Part shown: positions 25,553 through 34,976 of the stretch, piece by piece
Numbering within the stretch: the stretch's first letter is position 1
Layout of the letters: each line of letters starts with the position of its first letter
Origin: Pseudomonadota bacterium
GTDB taxonomy: Bacteria; Pseudomonadota; Alphaproteobacteria; Rhizobiales; Aestuariivirgaceae
Assembly (NCBI GenBank): GCA_020161855.1
Contig: JAIUNJ010000001.1
Span: forward strand, 186,001-250,000
DNA: 64,000 bases
Reading direction: 5' to 3'
Notes under the pieces: model-generated
What the model was told of the DNA's origin: nothing
Databases searched by the model: none
Seen by the model: only the letters and a program-made list of their open reading frames with translations
Made by a program: the position numbers and the translations under genes

Positions 25553-26332
25553 ATGACAGACAATAATCTGAAGCAGTTCGCCAAGACCCGGGACGTGAAG
25601 CTCGGACACTTCATCGTCGAGTTTGCAACGCCGGGCATCGGCCACATCGTCAAGGCGGCCGGTGGTGACTTCGTGCTCTTTGACATGGAGCATTCCGGCT
25701 TTGGCTATGAAACCATCAAGAGCGGCATCCGCTACTTTGAGGCGGCTGGCGTCAGCACCATCGTGCGCGTGCCGTCGAAAGAGTATCACCACATTGCCCG
25801 CGCTGCCGACATGGGTGCGGAAGGCATCATGCTGCCGATGGTGAACAACGCCGCCGAGGCCCGCGCCATCGTGGACTGCATGAAATACTTCCCCGAAGGA
25901 AAGCGCGGCGTGGCGCTGGGCGTCGCCCACGACAATTACCGCGCAGGCCCTGTTGCCGAGAAGCTCGCCGGCGCCAACAAGCGCACCACCTTCTTCTGCC
26001 AGATCGAAACCGAGGAAGGTGCCGCCAAGGCCGACGAGATTGCGGCCATTGATGGTGTCGACTGCCTCTGGGTCGGCCATTTCGACCTCTCGGTCTCGCT
26101 CGGCATTCCGGCACAGTTCGATCATCCCAAGTTCCTGAAGGCGATCGAACAGACGATCAATGGCGCCCGCAAGCACAACAAGTCGCTTGGCCGCCTCGTG
26201 CAATCGACCGACACAGGCATCGATCTCTACAAGCAGGGTTTCGACTTCTGCTGCTACTCCGGCGATGCCTGGGTGCTGCGGGATGCGCTTGCCGCTGCCT
26301 TCAAGACACTGCGCGAAGGATGCAAATCATGA
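25553..26332 (+). CDS. HpcH/HpaI-family aldolase (class II, 2-keto-3-deoxy acid type)
   Basis: A 259-residue TIM-barrel aldolase starting at MTDNNLKQFAKTRD. The metal and pyruvate-binding sites are visible as FDMEHSGFGYETI, CQIETEEGAAKAD and WVGHFDLSVSLG. Relatives cleave 2-keto-3-deoxy-sugar acids or 2,4-dihydroxyhept-2-enedioate to pyruvate and an aldehyde. It lies 4 bp after the ABM gene and overlaps the next gene by 4 bp. No step of the known apiose routes needs such an aldolase, so its substrate here is an open question. Confidence 0.88.
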   Translation: MTDNNLKQFAKTRDVKLGHFIVEFATPGIGHIVKAAGGDFVLFDMEHSGFGYETIKSGIRYFEAAGVSTIVRVPSKEYHHIARAADMGAEGIMLPMVNNAAEARAIVDCMKYFPEGKRGVALGVAHDNYRAGPVAEKLAGANKRTTFFCQIETEEGAAKADEIAAIDGVDCLWVGHFDLSVSLGIPAQFDHPKFLKAIEQTINGARKHNKSLGRLVQSTDTGIDLYKQGFDFCCYSGDAWVLRDALAAAFKTLREGCKS

Positions 26333-27372
26333 GCAAGTTCCGCGTCGCGCTCTCTGGCGATTTTCGCAAGGCGGATGGTTCTCCGACCTATCCGGATTTC
26401 GACCTGACGCCGCTCAAGGAGGCGAAGGATGTGGAGTTCACCTATCTGGAGAATGCCAGCCCCCTGCGCGGCGAGCAACTTGAGGACTTCGATGCGCTGA
26501 TCCTGCTGGGCCATCGCTTCGGCGTGGAAAGTGTTCCAAAATCGGGCCGGCTTGCCGTCGTTGCCCGTTTCGGCGTCGGCTATGACAGTGTTGACGTCCC
26601 GGCCTGCACCGCCAACGACATTGCCCTTGCCATCACGCCCGACGGGGTGAGGCGCCCTGTCGCCGTCTCCATCATCACCTTCATGCTCGCCCTCACCGGC
26701 AAGCTCATGGTGAAGGACAAGCTTGCCCGCCAGGGCGCACCGGGCTTTGCGGCCCGCGGCGATCACATGGGTGTGGGCCTCGTGGGCCGCACCTTCGGTT
26801 CACTGGGTGTCGGCAACATCGGCGCGGAAACCTTCCGCATGGCGAAGCCCTTCGACATGAAGTTCATCGCGCATGATCCCTTTGCCGACAAGGCCGTGTG
26901 CCAAGAACTGGGCATCGAACTCGTCAGCATCGAGGAGTTGTTCAAGCGGGCTGACATTCTCTCGGTGAGCTGCCCGCTCACGCCGGAGACGCATCATATC
27001 GTCAATGCCGAGCGGCTCGCGCTGATGAAGCCCACAGCCTATGTCATCAACACGGCCCGCGGGCCGATTGTCGACCAGAAGGCCCTGACCGATGCGCTGG
27101 CGGCCCGGCGCATTGCAGGTGCCGGGCTTGATGTCTTCGAGCAGGAACCGACGGATCCTGATGATCCGATCTTCAAGCTCGACAATCTCATCGCAGCACC
27201 GCACGCCCTGTGCTGGACCGATCAGTGCTTCGCCGGAAACGGCGCTGCCGACGTCAGGGCCGTGCTCGACGTGATGAAAGGCAATGTGCCGCGCGGCGTC
27301 GTCAATCGCGCCGTCCTGGACAAGGATGGTTTCAAGAAGAAGCTCAGCGCCCTGAAGGGGCGGTTTGGCTGA
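26329..27372 (+). CDS. D-2-hydroxyacid dehydrogenase
   Basis: A 347-residue NAD(P)-dependent enzyme of the phosphoglycerate/glyoxylate reductase family. It has the dinucleotide motif LGVGNIGAETF, and the catalytic triad is visible as Arg in NTARGPIVD, Glu in LDVFEQEP and His in APHALCW. The start at 26329 overlaps the aldolase stop and has GAAGGA upstream. It may reduce glyoxylate or hydroxypyruvate, or oxidise a sugar-acid intermediate. Glycolate or 3-phosphoglycerate formed by the RuBisCO-like branch could be linked to it, but that is inference. Confidence 0.88.
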   Translation: MSKFRVALSGDFRKADGSPTYPDFDLTPLKEAKDVEFTYLENASPLRGEQLEDFDALILLGHRFGVESVPKSGRLAVVARFGVGYDSVDVPACTANDIALAITPDGVRRPVAVSIITFMLALTGKLMVKDKLARQGAPGFAARGDHMGVGLVGRTFGSLGVGNIGAETFRMAKPFDMKFIAHDPFADKAVCQELGIELVSIEELFKRADILSVSCPLTPETHHIVNAERLALMKPTAYVINTARGPIVDQKALTDALAARRIAGAGLDVFEQEPTDPDDPIFKLDNLIAAPHALCWTDQCFAGNGAADVRAVLDVMKGNVPRGVVNRAVLDKDGFKKKLSALKGRFG

Positions 27373-27380
27373 CAGGAATT

Positions 27381-27401
27381 CCCGGCCCGCCATGGGCCGG
27401 G
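27381..27401 (+). terminator. Hairpin between the dehydrogenase and binding-protein genes
   Basis: Perfect 8-bp stem CCCGGCCC (27381-27388) and GGGCCGGG (27394-27401) with a 5-base loop. No U-run follows. It may attenuate or separate transcripts upstream of the sugar importer. Confidence 0.5.
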
Positions 27402-27446
27402 ATGATGAGTGGTGGCATTGGGCCGCCGTTCAATGGGAGGATACAC

Positions 27447-28892
27447 ATGGTTACAAGACGCGACATAGGCAAGATCGGCCTCGGGGCCGGTCTCGTGACG
27501 GCGCTCGGGCGGCCTGCCTGGGCAGCGGACGCAGCGCAGGCTGCGGTGGAAGCTGCCAAGCAGTATAGCGGCGAGACCATCACGATCGTTTGGGAAGCGG
27601 GCCTTCAGTCCCTCGACCCGCTCAACTTCTCCGGCCCGAAGTGGAAGGAACTCACCGGCATCGACGTCAAGGTCGTCGAAGTTCCGGTGGCCGAGATGTT
27701 TACCAAGATCATGCAGGACTTCAAGTCGGGTGCCGGCGCCTATGACGCGCTGAACGTCATCCCGTCCTGGATGCCCGACCTCGCCAATGCCGGCGCGCTG
27801 GAAGCGCTTGATCCCTTCGTGGACAAATACGGCTACCGCGACGAGTTGCAGAAGATCGCACCGACCTACCGCGACAACCAGATGATGGTGAACGGCAAGA
27901 TCTTCGGCCTGCCGGATGATGGCGACGTCTTCGTCATGTACTACCGCACCGACGTGCTCAACGATCCGGCGATCCAGAAGGCCTACAAGGACAAGTATGG
28001 CACGGACCTGCCGGTGCCGCCGAAGAATTGGAAGGATTTCGACCAGGTTGGCGCGCTGATCACCGAAGTCACGGGCGGCAAGACCTATGGTGCTGCCTTC
28101 TTCCGTGAACCGGGCTACGGCAACTTCATGTTCCAGGAGCGCTTCCGCAACGAGGGCGGCAAGTTCTTCGACGCCGACACCATGAAGGCGACCATCAACT
28201 CCGATGCCGGCGTGAAGGTCTTCACCGACTGGCTGGCCGAGAACAAGTGGGCGCCTCCGGGCGTGGAGCAGTGGGGCTTCGTTGAGAACCTCGCCGCCTT
28301 CCTGCAGGGCCAGACCGCAATGACGATCTCGTGGCCGCCCTATGGCCGTTGGGCCGCCAGCTACGGCACCGACCAGGAAGTGATGAGCTGGGTGCCGAAG
28401 TCGACGATTGCCGGGAAGGTCGGCTATTCGACGACACCGGGTGGACATCCGGAGCTTGCTGCGGGCTTCTGCCTGTCGGTCTCCGCCACCTCCAAGAAGA
28501 AGGAAGCTGCCTATCTGTTCATCCAGTGGCTGAACAGCGAGTCGGTGAGCCTCGAGCGCGTGAAGCTGCCCTATGCGCTGCGCGATCCGTTCCGCGACTC
28601 GCACTTCACCGATCCGGGCTATGCCGCCCTCTGGCCGGAAGCCAAGGATTACCTCAAGGCCCTTCAGGATGGTGCCAACACCGGCCTTCTCGACCTGTCG
28701 CTGCTGCAGACCGACAAGTACGAGGAAGTGCTGCGCCAGTCGGTGTCCAAGCTGTGGTCCGGCGAGGACCCGAAGGCGATCCTCGATGCGGCCGCGGCCG
28801 AATGGGATGCCATCACCGAGAAGATCGGTGTCGACAAGCAGAAGGCCGTCTATGCCGACTGGGCCTCGAAGTCGGGCGCCTATCCAAAGTAA
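27447..28892 (+). CDS. Sugar ABC transporter substrate-binding protein (CUT1 type, Tat signal)
   Basis: A 481-residue protein starting at ATG 27447, with GGGAGG 6 bases upstream. A twin-arginine signal (TRRDIGKIGLGAGLV, cleavage near PAWAADA) leads to a CUT1-like binding protein with DALNVIPSWMPDLANAGALE and a long C-terminal lobe. It is the receptor for the permeases at 28965-30679 and the ATPase at 30683. With an apionate lactonase and kinase downstream, D-apiose, apionate or an apiose-containing sugar is the likely ligand. Confidence 0.9.
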   Translation: MVTRRDIGKIGLGAGLVTALGRPAWAADAAQAAVEAAKQYSGETITIVWEAGLQSLDPLNFSGPKWKELTGIDVKVVEVPVAEMFTKIMQDFKSGAGAYDALNVIPSWMPDLANAGALEALDPFVDKYGYRDELQKIAPTYRDNQMMVNGKIFGLPDDGDVFVMYYRTDVLNDPAIQKAYKDKYGTDLPVPPKNWKDFDQVGALITEVTGGKTYGAAFFREPGYGNFMFQERFRNEGGKFFDADTMKATINSDAGVKVFTDWLAENKWAPPGVEQWGFVENLAAFLQGQTAMTISWPPYGRWAASYGTDQEVMSWVPKSTIAGKVGYSTTPGGHPELAAGFCLSVSATSKKKEAAYLFIQWLNSESVSLERVKLPYALRDPFRDSHFTDPGYAALWPEAKDYLKALQDGANTGLLDLSLLQTDKYEEVLRQSVSKLWSGEDPKAILDAAAAEWDAITEKIGVDKQKAVYADWASKSGAYPK

Positions 28893-28904
28893 GACAACAA
28901 CGCG

Positions 28905-28933
28905 CCCTCTCCCATGCCTCGCATGGGAGAGGG
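28905..28933 (+). terminator. Perfect 13-bp hairpin after the sugar-binding-protein gene
   Basis: CCCTCTCCCATGC (28905-28917) pairs perfectly with GCATGGGAGAGGG (28921-28933) around a 3-base loop, 12 bp after the binding-protein stop. No U-run follows, so processing and mRNA protection are more likely than simple termination. The permeases begin 31 bp later. Confidence 0.75.
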
Positions 28934-28964
28934 ATTCCCTGCCCCGTGCCTGTGACGAGTTTTC

Positions 28965-29843
28965 ATGACGGCGACCGTACATCCCGACCGCAATTTCAAG
29001 TACTGGCTGGTGGCGCCTGCCATCTTCCTGCTGCTGCTGATCGGTCTCTTTCCGCTGATCTATTCACTGATCGTCAGCTTCATGCGCATCGACATGATGG
29101 ACACGGACACGTCATTCGCATGGTTCTATAATTACAAGACACTGTTCAAGGATTCGCGGCTGTGGTGGTCGCTGGCGCATACGCTGCTGATCACCGCCGT
29201 GGCGCTGCCCATCGAGCTCCTGCTGGGGCTCGCCATGGCCTACCTCTTTCTCGAGAAAATGCCGGGACGGCAGGTTTTCATTTCGCTGCTGGTCTTGCCC
29301 ACCATCATCTCGCCGATTGTCGCCGGTGCGACCTGGCGGCTGCTCTTCGACAACAGGTATGGCCCCATCAACCAGATTCTCGGCTGGTTTGCCGGTGAGC
29401 CGGTCAATGCGCTGTGGACCATCAATCCAACGCTCGTCTATCCCGCCATCATCTTCTGCGAGGTCTGGCAATGGACGCCCTTCATGTTCCTTATCCTGCT
29501 GGCGGCCCTGTCCAACGTCGACAAGTCGCAGACGGAAGCCGCCGAGATTGACGGTGCGCGCTTCATCCGCACCTTCCGCTACATCGTGCTGCCGGCGATC
29601 TGGCCGGTCATGGCCATCGCCATTCTCATCCGCGGCCTCGATCTCTTCCGCATCTTCGATATCGTCTGGGCCCTGACACAGGGCGGGCCCGGCACAAAAA
29701 CGGAAACAATCTCGATCTATGCCTATGTGCAGGGCTTCAAGCAGTTTGAAACGAGCTACACGGCGGCGATTGCCTTCCTCGTCGTCTTCATCCTCACCGT
29801 GGTCTGCGTCTGGGCGATCCGCCGCATGGGGCTTGTGAAATGA
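28965..29843 (+). CDS. Sugar ABC transporter permease (MalF/UgpA-like)
   Basis: A 292-residue CUT1 permease. N-terminal YWLVAPAIFLLLLIGLFPLIYS is the first membrane segment; the EAA loop reads TEAAEIDGARFIRTFRYIVLPAI. It overlaps the second permease by 4 bp. It forms the channel with that protein for the sugar bound by the upstream receptor. Confidence 0.92.
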   Translation: MTATVHPDRNFKYWLVAPAIFLLLLIGLFPLIYSLIVSFMRIDMMDTDTSFAWFYNYKTLFKDSRLWWSLAHTLLITAVALPIELLLGLAMAYLFLEKMPGRQVFISLLVLPTIISPIVAGATWRLLFDNRYGPINQILGWFAGEPVNALWTINPTLVYPAIIFCEVWQWTPFMFLILLAALSNVDKSQTEAAEIDGARFIRTFRYIVLPAIWPVMAIAILIRGLDLFRIFDIVWALTQGGPGTKTETISIYAYVQGFKQFETSYTAAIAFLVVFILTVVCVWAIRRMGLVK

Positions 29844-30679
29844 GTGGCCTTCCGCTTCATCGCCGTGCCGGTTTCCGCCTGTCGTTCCGCTATCTTCTCG
29901 CGGCACTCCTGGTCATCGTCTTCTGTTTCCCGGTCTATTGGCTTTTCATCATTTCCTTCAAGACGCCGGACGAGATCTTCGCCTTCCCGCCGGTCTGGTA
30001 CCCGGCCTCGCTCCAGTTCGGGAACTATTGGGTGCTGTTCAAGGATGGTGATGCGGGCACCGTATGGAACAGCCTGGTCCTGGCCTCGGTCTCGACCTTC
30101 TTCGCCATGATCCTCGGCACGGTCGCAGCCTATAGTCTGGTGCGCTTCAAGACGGGTGGCGAGAACCTCGCCGTGTGGATCATCTCACAGCGCATGATGC
30201 CACCCGTCGCCATCGTCTTTCCGCTGTTCCTGCTCTATGTCTATTTCGGCTGGGTCGACACCTATTTCGGCCTCATCATCCTCTACACCGCCTTCAGCCT
30301 GCCCTATGTGATCTGGATGATGCGCGGCTACATCGAAGATATTCCGCTGGAGCTTGAGGAAAGCGCGCTGATCGATGGCTGCTCGCGTTGGGAAGTGCTG
30401 TGGAAGGTCGTCCTTCCCATGGCGCGCTCCGGGCTTTTCGCCACCGCGGTCTTCACCTTCATCTTCGCCTGGAACGACTTCCTCTTCGCTCTCGTGCTCA
30501 CGCGCACCGAGGTCACCACGTATACAGTGCAGGTCACGCATTACTTCGGCGGACAGTCCAACTTCTGGGCCAAGATCGCCGCCATGTCGGTGCTCGGCAC
30601 CATTCCGGTCTTCATCACCGTCGCGATCATGCAGCGCTATCTGGTGCGCGGCATCTCGATGGGCGCAGTCAAGGGTTAA
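29840..30679 (+). CDS. Sugar ABC transporter permease (MalG/UgpE-like)
   Basis: A 279-residue permease with six predicted helices and the EAA loop EESALIDGCSRWEVLWKVVLP. It is translationally coupled to the previous permease and followed 3 bp later by the ATPase gene. It completes the CUT1 membrane channel of the putative apiose importer. Confidence 0.92.
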   Translation: MSGLPLHRRAGFRLSFRYLLAALLVIVFCFPVYWLFIISFKTPDEIFAFPPVWYPASLQFGNYWVLFKDGDAGTVWNSLVLASVSTFFAMILGTVAAYSLVRFKTGGENLAVWIISQRMMPPVAIVFPLFLLYVYFGWVDTYFGLIILYTAFSLPYVIWMMRGYIEDIPLELEESALIDGCSRWEVLWKVVLPMARSGLFATAVFTFIFAWNDFLFALVLTRTEVTTYTVQVTHYFGGQSNFWAKIAAMSVLGTIPVFITVAIMQRYLVRGISMGAVKG

Positions 30680-30682
30680 GCC

Positions 30683-31756
30683 ATGTCGGATCTCAAGATC
30701 AGCAATCTTCACAAGCACTATGGCGGTTTCCATGCCGTGAAGGGCATCGATCTCGATGTGCCGTCGGGAGAGTTCACCGTGCTCGTCGGTCCTTCGGGCT
30801 GCGGCAAGTCCACGCTATTGCGGTGCATCGCGGGACTCGAGGAAACAAGCCAGGGCACGATCGAGATCGGCGGGCGCGATGTCACCTATGCCCGTCCGCG
30901 CGACCGCGACATCGCCATGGTGTTCCAGAACTACGCGCTCTATCCCTATCTCAGCGTCAAGGAGAACATCGCCTTCGGCCTGCGTGCCCGCAAGTTCGCG
31001 GAAGCCGAGATCGAGAAGCGCGTGAGCCGGGCCGCCGAAATGCTGGCCATTGGCCATCTGCTGCAGCGTTTTCCCCGCGAGCTCTCCGGCGGTCAGCGCC
31101 AGCGCGTTGCCATCGGCCGCGCCATTGTGCGCGACGCCATTCTCTACCTCTTCGACGAACCGCTTTCCAATCTCGATGCGCAGCTGCGCGACGACATGCG
31201 GGTCGAGATCAAGCGCCTGCACAATGAGCTGGGCCGCACCATGATCTATGTGACCCACGACCAGATCGAGGCCATGACGCTCGCCGATCGCATCGTCCTT
31301 CTGCGTGACGGGCTCATTGAGCAGCAGGGCGCGCCCCTTGACCTCTTTGAGCGTCCGAAGACGCGCTTCGTGGCAGGCTTCCTCGGCAGCCCGAAGATGA
31401 ACTTCGTCGACGCCACCGCCACCCGGACAGGCGTCAAGCTCGCCGATGGCACGACACTCGATCTGCCGGGCCAGAAGGGCCTCAAGGCGGGTGCCGCCGT
31501 CGTCCTCGGCCTGCGCCCGCAGTTCATCACAGTCGCCGGCAAGACCGTCGCCAAGGGCCATGCCCGCGTGCCCGCCGTCATCGAGCTGCTGCAGCCCACC
31601 GGCTCGCGCGTGCAGGCCACGTTGCCGCTGGGCGGTGCCAGCATCGTCGCTGAACTGGCGGCCCATGACGTGAGCAAGCCCGGCGAGAAAATCCACATCG
31701 ACCTGGACCTGACGCGCGCTGTCGTCATGGACCCGCAGAGCGGCCAGGTCATCTGA
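30683..31756 (+). CDS. Sugar ABC transporter ATPase (MalK/UgpC-like)
   Basis: A 357-residue ATPase with all consensus motifs: Walker [10 protein letters not shown], signature LSGGQRQR, Walker B LYLFDEP and H-loop YVTHDQIEA, then a C-terminal regulatory domain. It should act as a homodimer. It serves as a useful in-window comparison for the motif-degenerate ATPases at 42554 and 47225. The apionate-lactonase-like gene starts 17 bp downstream. Confidence 0.93.
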   Translation: MSDLKISNLHKHYGGFHAVKGIDLDVPSGEFTVLVGPSGCGKSTLLRCIAGLEETSQGTIEIGGRDVTYARPRDRDIAMVFQNYALYPYLSVKENIAFGLRARKFAEAEIEKRVSRAAEMLAIGHLLQRFPRELSGGQRQRVAIGRAIVRDAILYLFDEPLSNLDAQLRDDMRVEIKRLHNELGRTMIYVTHDQIEAMTLADRIVLLRDGLIEQQGAPLDLFERPKTRFVAGFLGSPKMNFVDATATRTGVKLADGTTLDLPGQKGLKAGAAVVLGLRPQFITVAGKTVAKGHARVPAVIELLQPTGSRVQATLPLGGASIVAELAAHDVSKPGEKIHIDLDLTRAVVMDPQSGQVI

Positions 31757-31773
31757 ACCCCGAGGAGATTGTC

Positions 31774-33714
31774 ATGGCGAAACCGAAGCTCAGCCGCGCC
31801 GTCAAGTTGACGGGCACCGATGTGCCGGATGGAAAGAAGCGGACCCTCACGGCCGGCCCGATCACCGCCGTGCTCGACAATGGCAGCCTTCGCTACATCC
31901 GCTATCACGGCAAGGAAGTGTTGCGCGGCATCGCCTATCTGCTGCGCGACAAGAACTGGGGCACATATGCGCCTGCCATCGAGGGCCTGAAGGTGAAACA
32001 GGGCAAGGATGGCTTCAGCGTTAGCTACAGTGCCACCTGCAAGGACGACGTGCAGAGCCTGCGCTATGATGTGAAGATCGAAGCCTCCGCCAAGGGAACT
32101 GTGCGCTTCGCTGCCCATGGCATGCCGCTCTCGGACTTTCTCACCAACCGCTCGGGATTTGTGGTGCTGCATCCGCTGGTCGATGTGGTGGGTGCGCCCG
32201 TCGAGATCGTCCATACCGACGGCAAGAAAAAGAAGTCGCGCTTCCCGAAGTTCATCAGCCCGGGCCAGCCTGTCTTCGAGATCCGCTCGCTCAAGCATGA
32301 GGTGACGCCCGGCGTCACCGCCACCGTGCTGATGGAAGGCAACAAGTTTGAGATGGAGGACCATCGCAACTGGATGGACGCCTCGTACAAGACCTATGTC
32401 TGCTCGCTGCTCGATCCCTGGCCCTATACTCTCAAGAAGGGCGAGGCTTTCGATCAATCCATTACCGTCACGATTGAAGGCAAGCCCAGGGGCAAGGCGG
32501 CAAAAGCGGGCGGCAATGTCGAGGTCACGCTGGGAGGGCCCAAGGGCCGCATTCCGGCCATTGGTGCAGGTGTGCCCATGGCTCATGCCGCCGAGGCCCT
32601 GGCCAAGGCCGAGCTGGTGGCCGCGGCATCACCGGCCCATCTGGTCTGCCAGATTGATGGCCGGCAGGCAGGTGCCAGCAAGGCGGCAGCCGCCTTCCGT
32701 GATCTCAAGGCCCGCACCGGAAAGCCGGTGACGCTCGAGATTATCCTCCCCGCAAAGAAACCTGCTGCCGAGGAAGTGGCTGAGATCGCCAAGGCAGTGA
32801 AGGCCTGTGGCCTCGCGCCTGATCGCATCGTCGTCACGCAGATGCATGACCTCAAGTCCTTCCAGCCCAATACGCCGCGCCCGTGGGGGCCGACCTATGA
32901 GGAAATGGCGGCTGCAATCCGCGCACATTTCCCCGGGGTTCCGCTGGGCGGCGGCATGCTCTCCTTCTTCACCGAGCTCAATCGCAAGCCCACCCCGAAG
33001 GGCGTGTTTGATTTCGTCACCCACACGGTCTGCCCCATCGTCCATGCCGCCGATGACACATCGGTCATGGAGACGCTTGAATCCATGCCGTCGATCATCG
33101 CCTCGGCGCGCAACATCATGGGCAAGGTGCCCTATCATCTCGGCCCGTCCAGCATCGCCTGCCGCGACAATCCCTATGGTGCGGCCGTCGCCAGGAATCC
33201 GGGCGGCAACCGCGTCTGCCTCTCTGATGTCGATCCGCGCCAGCGTGCCCTCTTCGCTGCCGCATGGTCGCTCGGGCTCGCCGCAACAGCAGCGCGCGGC
33301 GGCATCGACGTGATGTCGATCGGTTCCTTCACCGGACCGCAGGGCGCCATCGCGCCCGATGGCGATGCCGGTGGCCTTGCTGTCTTTCCGGTCTATCAGG
33401 TGCTGGCAGGCCTCGGTGCGGCGAGTGGCGTCAGGCGCCGCGAAGCTCTCTCCAGCGCCCCGGCCCAGGTTGAGACGCTGGCTCATGACAGCAAGGCGGG
33501 GCCGGTGCTGTGGCTTGCCAACCTCACACCGGAAAAGCAGGTGGTGAAGGTCAGGGGATTTGCTGCCAAGGCCCATGTCCATCTCCTCAACGATGCCACC
33601 TTCGGCGCCATCACGGCAAAATCCGGCTATCTCAAAGGCGTCAAGGGTGTTGCCCGAAAGGTTACGCGTGTTGAACTCGGCCCCTATGCCGTGGCGCGGA
33701 TTTCTGCAGCATGA
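31774..33714 (+). CDS. apnL: D-apionate lactonase-like protein
   Basis: A 646-residue protein with an N-terminal beta-rich part (PITAVLDNGSLRYIRYHGKEVLRGI) and a C-terminal TIM-barrel-like part (VCQIDGRQAG, VTLEIILPAKK, THTVCPIVHAADD, GPSSIACRDNPYG). This architecture and its company (two DUF1537 kinases, a RuBisCO-like protein, a Gfo/Idh dehydrogenase and an ApnO-like oxidoisomerase) match the D-apionate lactonase ApnL, which opens apionolactone to apionate. No signal peptide is seen, so hydrolysis occurs in the cytoplasm. It overlaps the kinase gene by 4 bp. The name rests on recalled family features and context, not on a search. Confidence 0.65.
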   Translation: MAKPKLSRAVKLTGTDVPDGKKRTLTAGPITAVLDNGSLRYIRYHGKEVLRGIAYLLRDKNWGTYAPAIEGLKVKQGKDGFSVSYSATCKDDVQSLRYDVKIEASAKGTVRFAAHGMPLSDFLTNRSGFVVLHPLVDVVGAPVEIVHTDGKKKKSRFPKFISPGQPVFEIRSLKHEVTPGVTATVLMEGNKFEMEDHRNWMDASYKTYVCSLLDPWPYTLKKGEAFDQSITVTIEGKPRGKAAKAGGNVEVTLGGPKGRIPAIGAGVPMAHAAEALAKAELVAAASPAHLVCQIDGRQAGASKAAAAFRDLKARTGKPVTLEIILPAKKPAAEEVAEIAKAVKACGLAPDRIVVTQMHDLKSFQPNTPRPWGPTYEEMAAAIRAHFPGVPLGGGMLSFFTELNRKPTPKGVFDFVTHTVCPIVHAADDTSVMETLESMPSIIASARNIMGKVPYHLGPSSIACRDNPYGAAVARNPGGNRVCLSDVDPRQRALFAAAWSLGLAATAARGGIDVMSIGSFTGPQGAIAPDGDAGGLAVFPVYQVLAGLGAASGVRRREALSSAPAQVETLAHDSKAGPVLWLANLTPEKQVVKVRGFAAKAHVHLLNDATFGAITAKSGYLKGVKGVARKVTRVELGPYAVARISAA

Positions 33715-34976
33715 GTCTGCTTCTCGGCTGCATCGCTGACGACTTCACCGGTGCCACGGACCTCGCCAACATGCTGACGCGGCACGGCATGAAGACGATC
33801 CAGACCATCGGGATTCCGAAAGGCGACATCCCCGATGCAGAAGCAATCGTCGTGGCACTCAAGTCGCGTACGATTCCTGCCGCCGAAGCCGTGGCGCAAT
33901 CACTGGAAGCCTGCCGCTGGCTGAAAGCGGCGGGGGCGCGGCAGATCTTCTTCAAATACTGCTCGACCTTCGATTCCACCGACAAGGGCAATATCGGCCC
34001 GGTCGCCGATGCCCTGCTCGACGAACTGGCGGCACCTTTCACCATTGCCTGCCCGGCCTTCCCCGAAAACAAGCGCAGCATATATCTGGGCCATCTCTTC
34101 GTGGGCAACGAGCTGCTCTCGGATTCGAGCATGCGCAATCATCCGTTGACGCCCATGCGCGATTCCAATCTGGTGCGCGTTCTTGGCCGCCAGACCAAAC
34201 GCAAGGTGGGGCTCGTTCCTGCAAACGTCGTCGCGCGCGGCTCCGAGGCCATCGCGCAGGCTTTTGCCCAGTTGCAGAAGGATGGCGTGCAGCATGCCAT
34301 TGTCGACGCCCTGCAGGATGAGGATCTTTTCAGCATCGGCCATGCCGCCAGCGCCATGGCGCTGGTCACGGGCGGTTCGGGCATCGCCATGGGCCTGCCG
34401 GATAATTTCCGGGCCCAGGGCCTTCTTGCAAAACGTGACCAGAAGGTCTCGCTGGCCAAGGCTGGTGGGCTCTCTGCCGTGCTCGCCGGAAGCTGTTCCG
34501 TCGCAACACTGAAACAGGTCGAAACTTTCAAGTCCAGAGCACCGGCCTATGCCCTTGATCCCCTCATCCTGATTGACAACCTCGACAACTCCCTGGCCGA
34601 GGTCATGGCCTGGGCCAGGCCGCTGCTCGCCAAGGGGCCGGTGCTCATCTATTCAACCGCAACGCCGGACCGCGTGGCCGAAGCGCAAGGCAGGCTTGGC
34701 CGCGACAAGGCGGGCGAACTCATCGAACTGGCGATGGCCCGCCTCGCAACGATGCTGACGACGGAAGGCGTGCATCGCCTTGTGGTGGCTGGCGGCGAAA
34801 CGTCAGGTGCCGTCGTCTCGGCGCTGGGCGTGGAGGCACTGGAAATCGGCCCGCAGATCGCACCCGGCGTTCCGGCAACGCTGGCCACCGGTTCGCCGCG
34901 CCTCGGTCTCGTGCTCAAATCCGGCAACTTCGGCGGGCCGGAGTTCTTCTCCGAAGCCCTCGACGCGCTGAGCTAG
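33711..34976 (+). CDS. DUF1537-family four-carbon acid sugar kinase, OtnK-like
   Basis: A 421-residue kinase. The N-terminal domain opens with LLGCIADDFTGATDLANML and YCSTFDSTDKGNIGP; the C-terminal ATP-binding part has VVAGGETSGAVVSALG. The opening resembles OtnK, a 3-oxo-tetronate 4-kinase, as I recall it. A second family member lies next to it in opposite orientation and overlaps the RuBisCO-like gene. One of the two should be 3-oxo-isoapionate kinase (OiaK); this one may act on a different oxo acid. Its stop codon shares CTAG with that of its neighbour. Confidence 0.85.
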   Translation: MSLLLGCIADDFTGATDLANMLTRHGMKTIQTIGIPKGDIPDAEAIVVALKSRTIPAAEAVAQSLEACRWLKAAGARQIFFKYCSTFDSTDKGNIGPVADALLDELAAPFTIACPAFPENKRSIYLGHLFVGNELLSDSSMRNHPLTPMRDSNLVRVLGRQTKRKVGLVPANVVARGSEAIAQAFAQLQKDGVQHAIVDALQDEDLFSIGHAASAMALVTGGSGIAMGLPDNFRAQGLLAKRDQKVSLAKAGGLSAVLAGSCSVATLKQVETFKSRAPAYALDPLILIDNLDNSLAEVMAWARPLLAKGPVLIYSTATPDRVAEAQGRLGRDKAGELIELAMARLATMLTTEGVHRLVVAGGETSGAVVSALGVEALEIGPQIAPGVPATLATGSPRLGLVLKSGNFGGPEFFSEALDALS

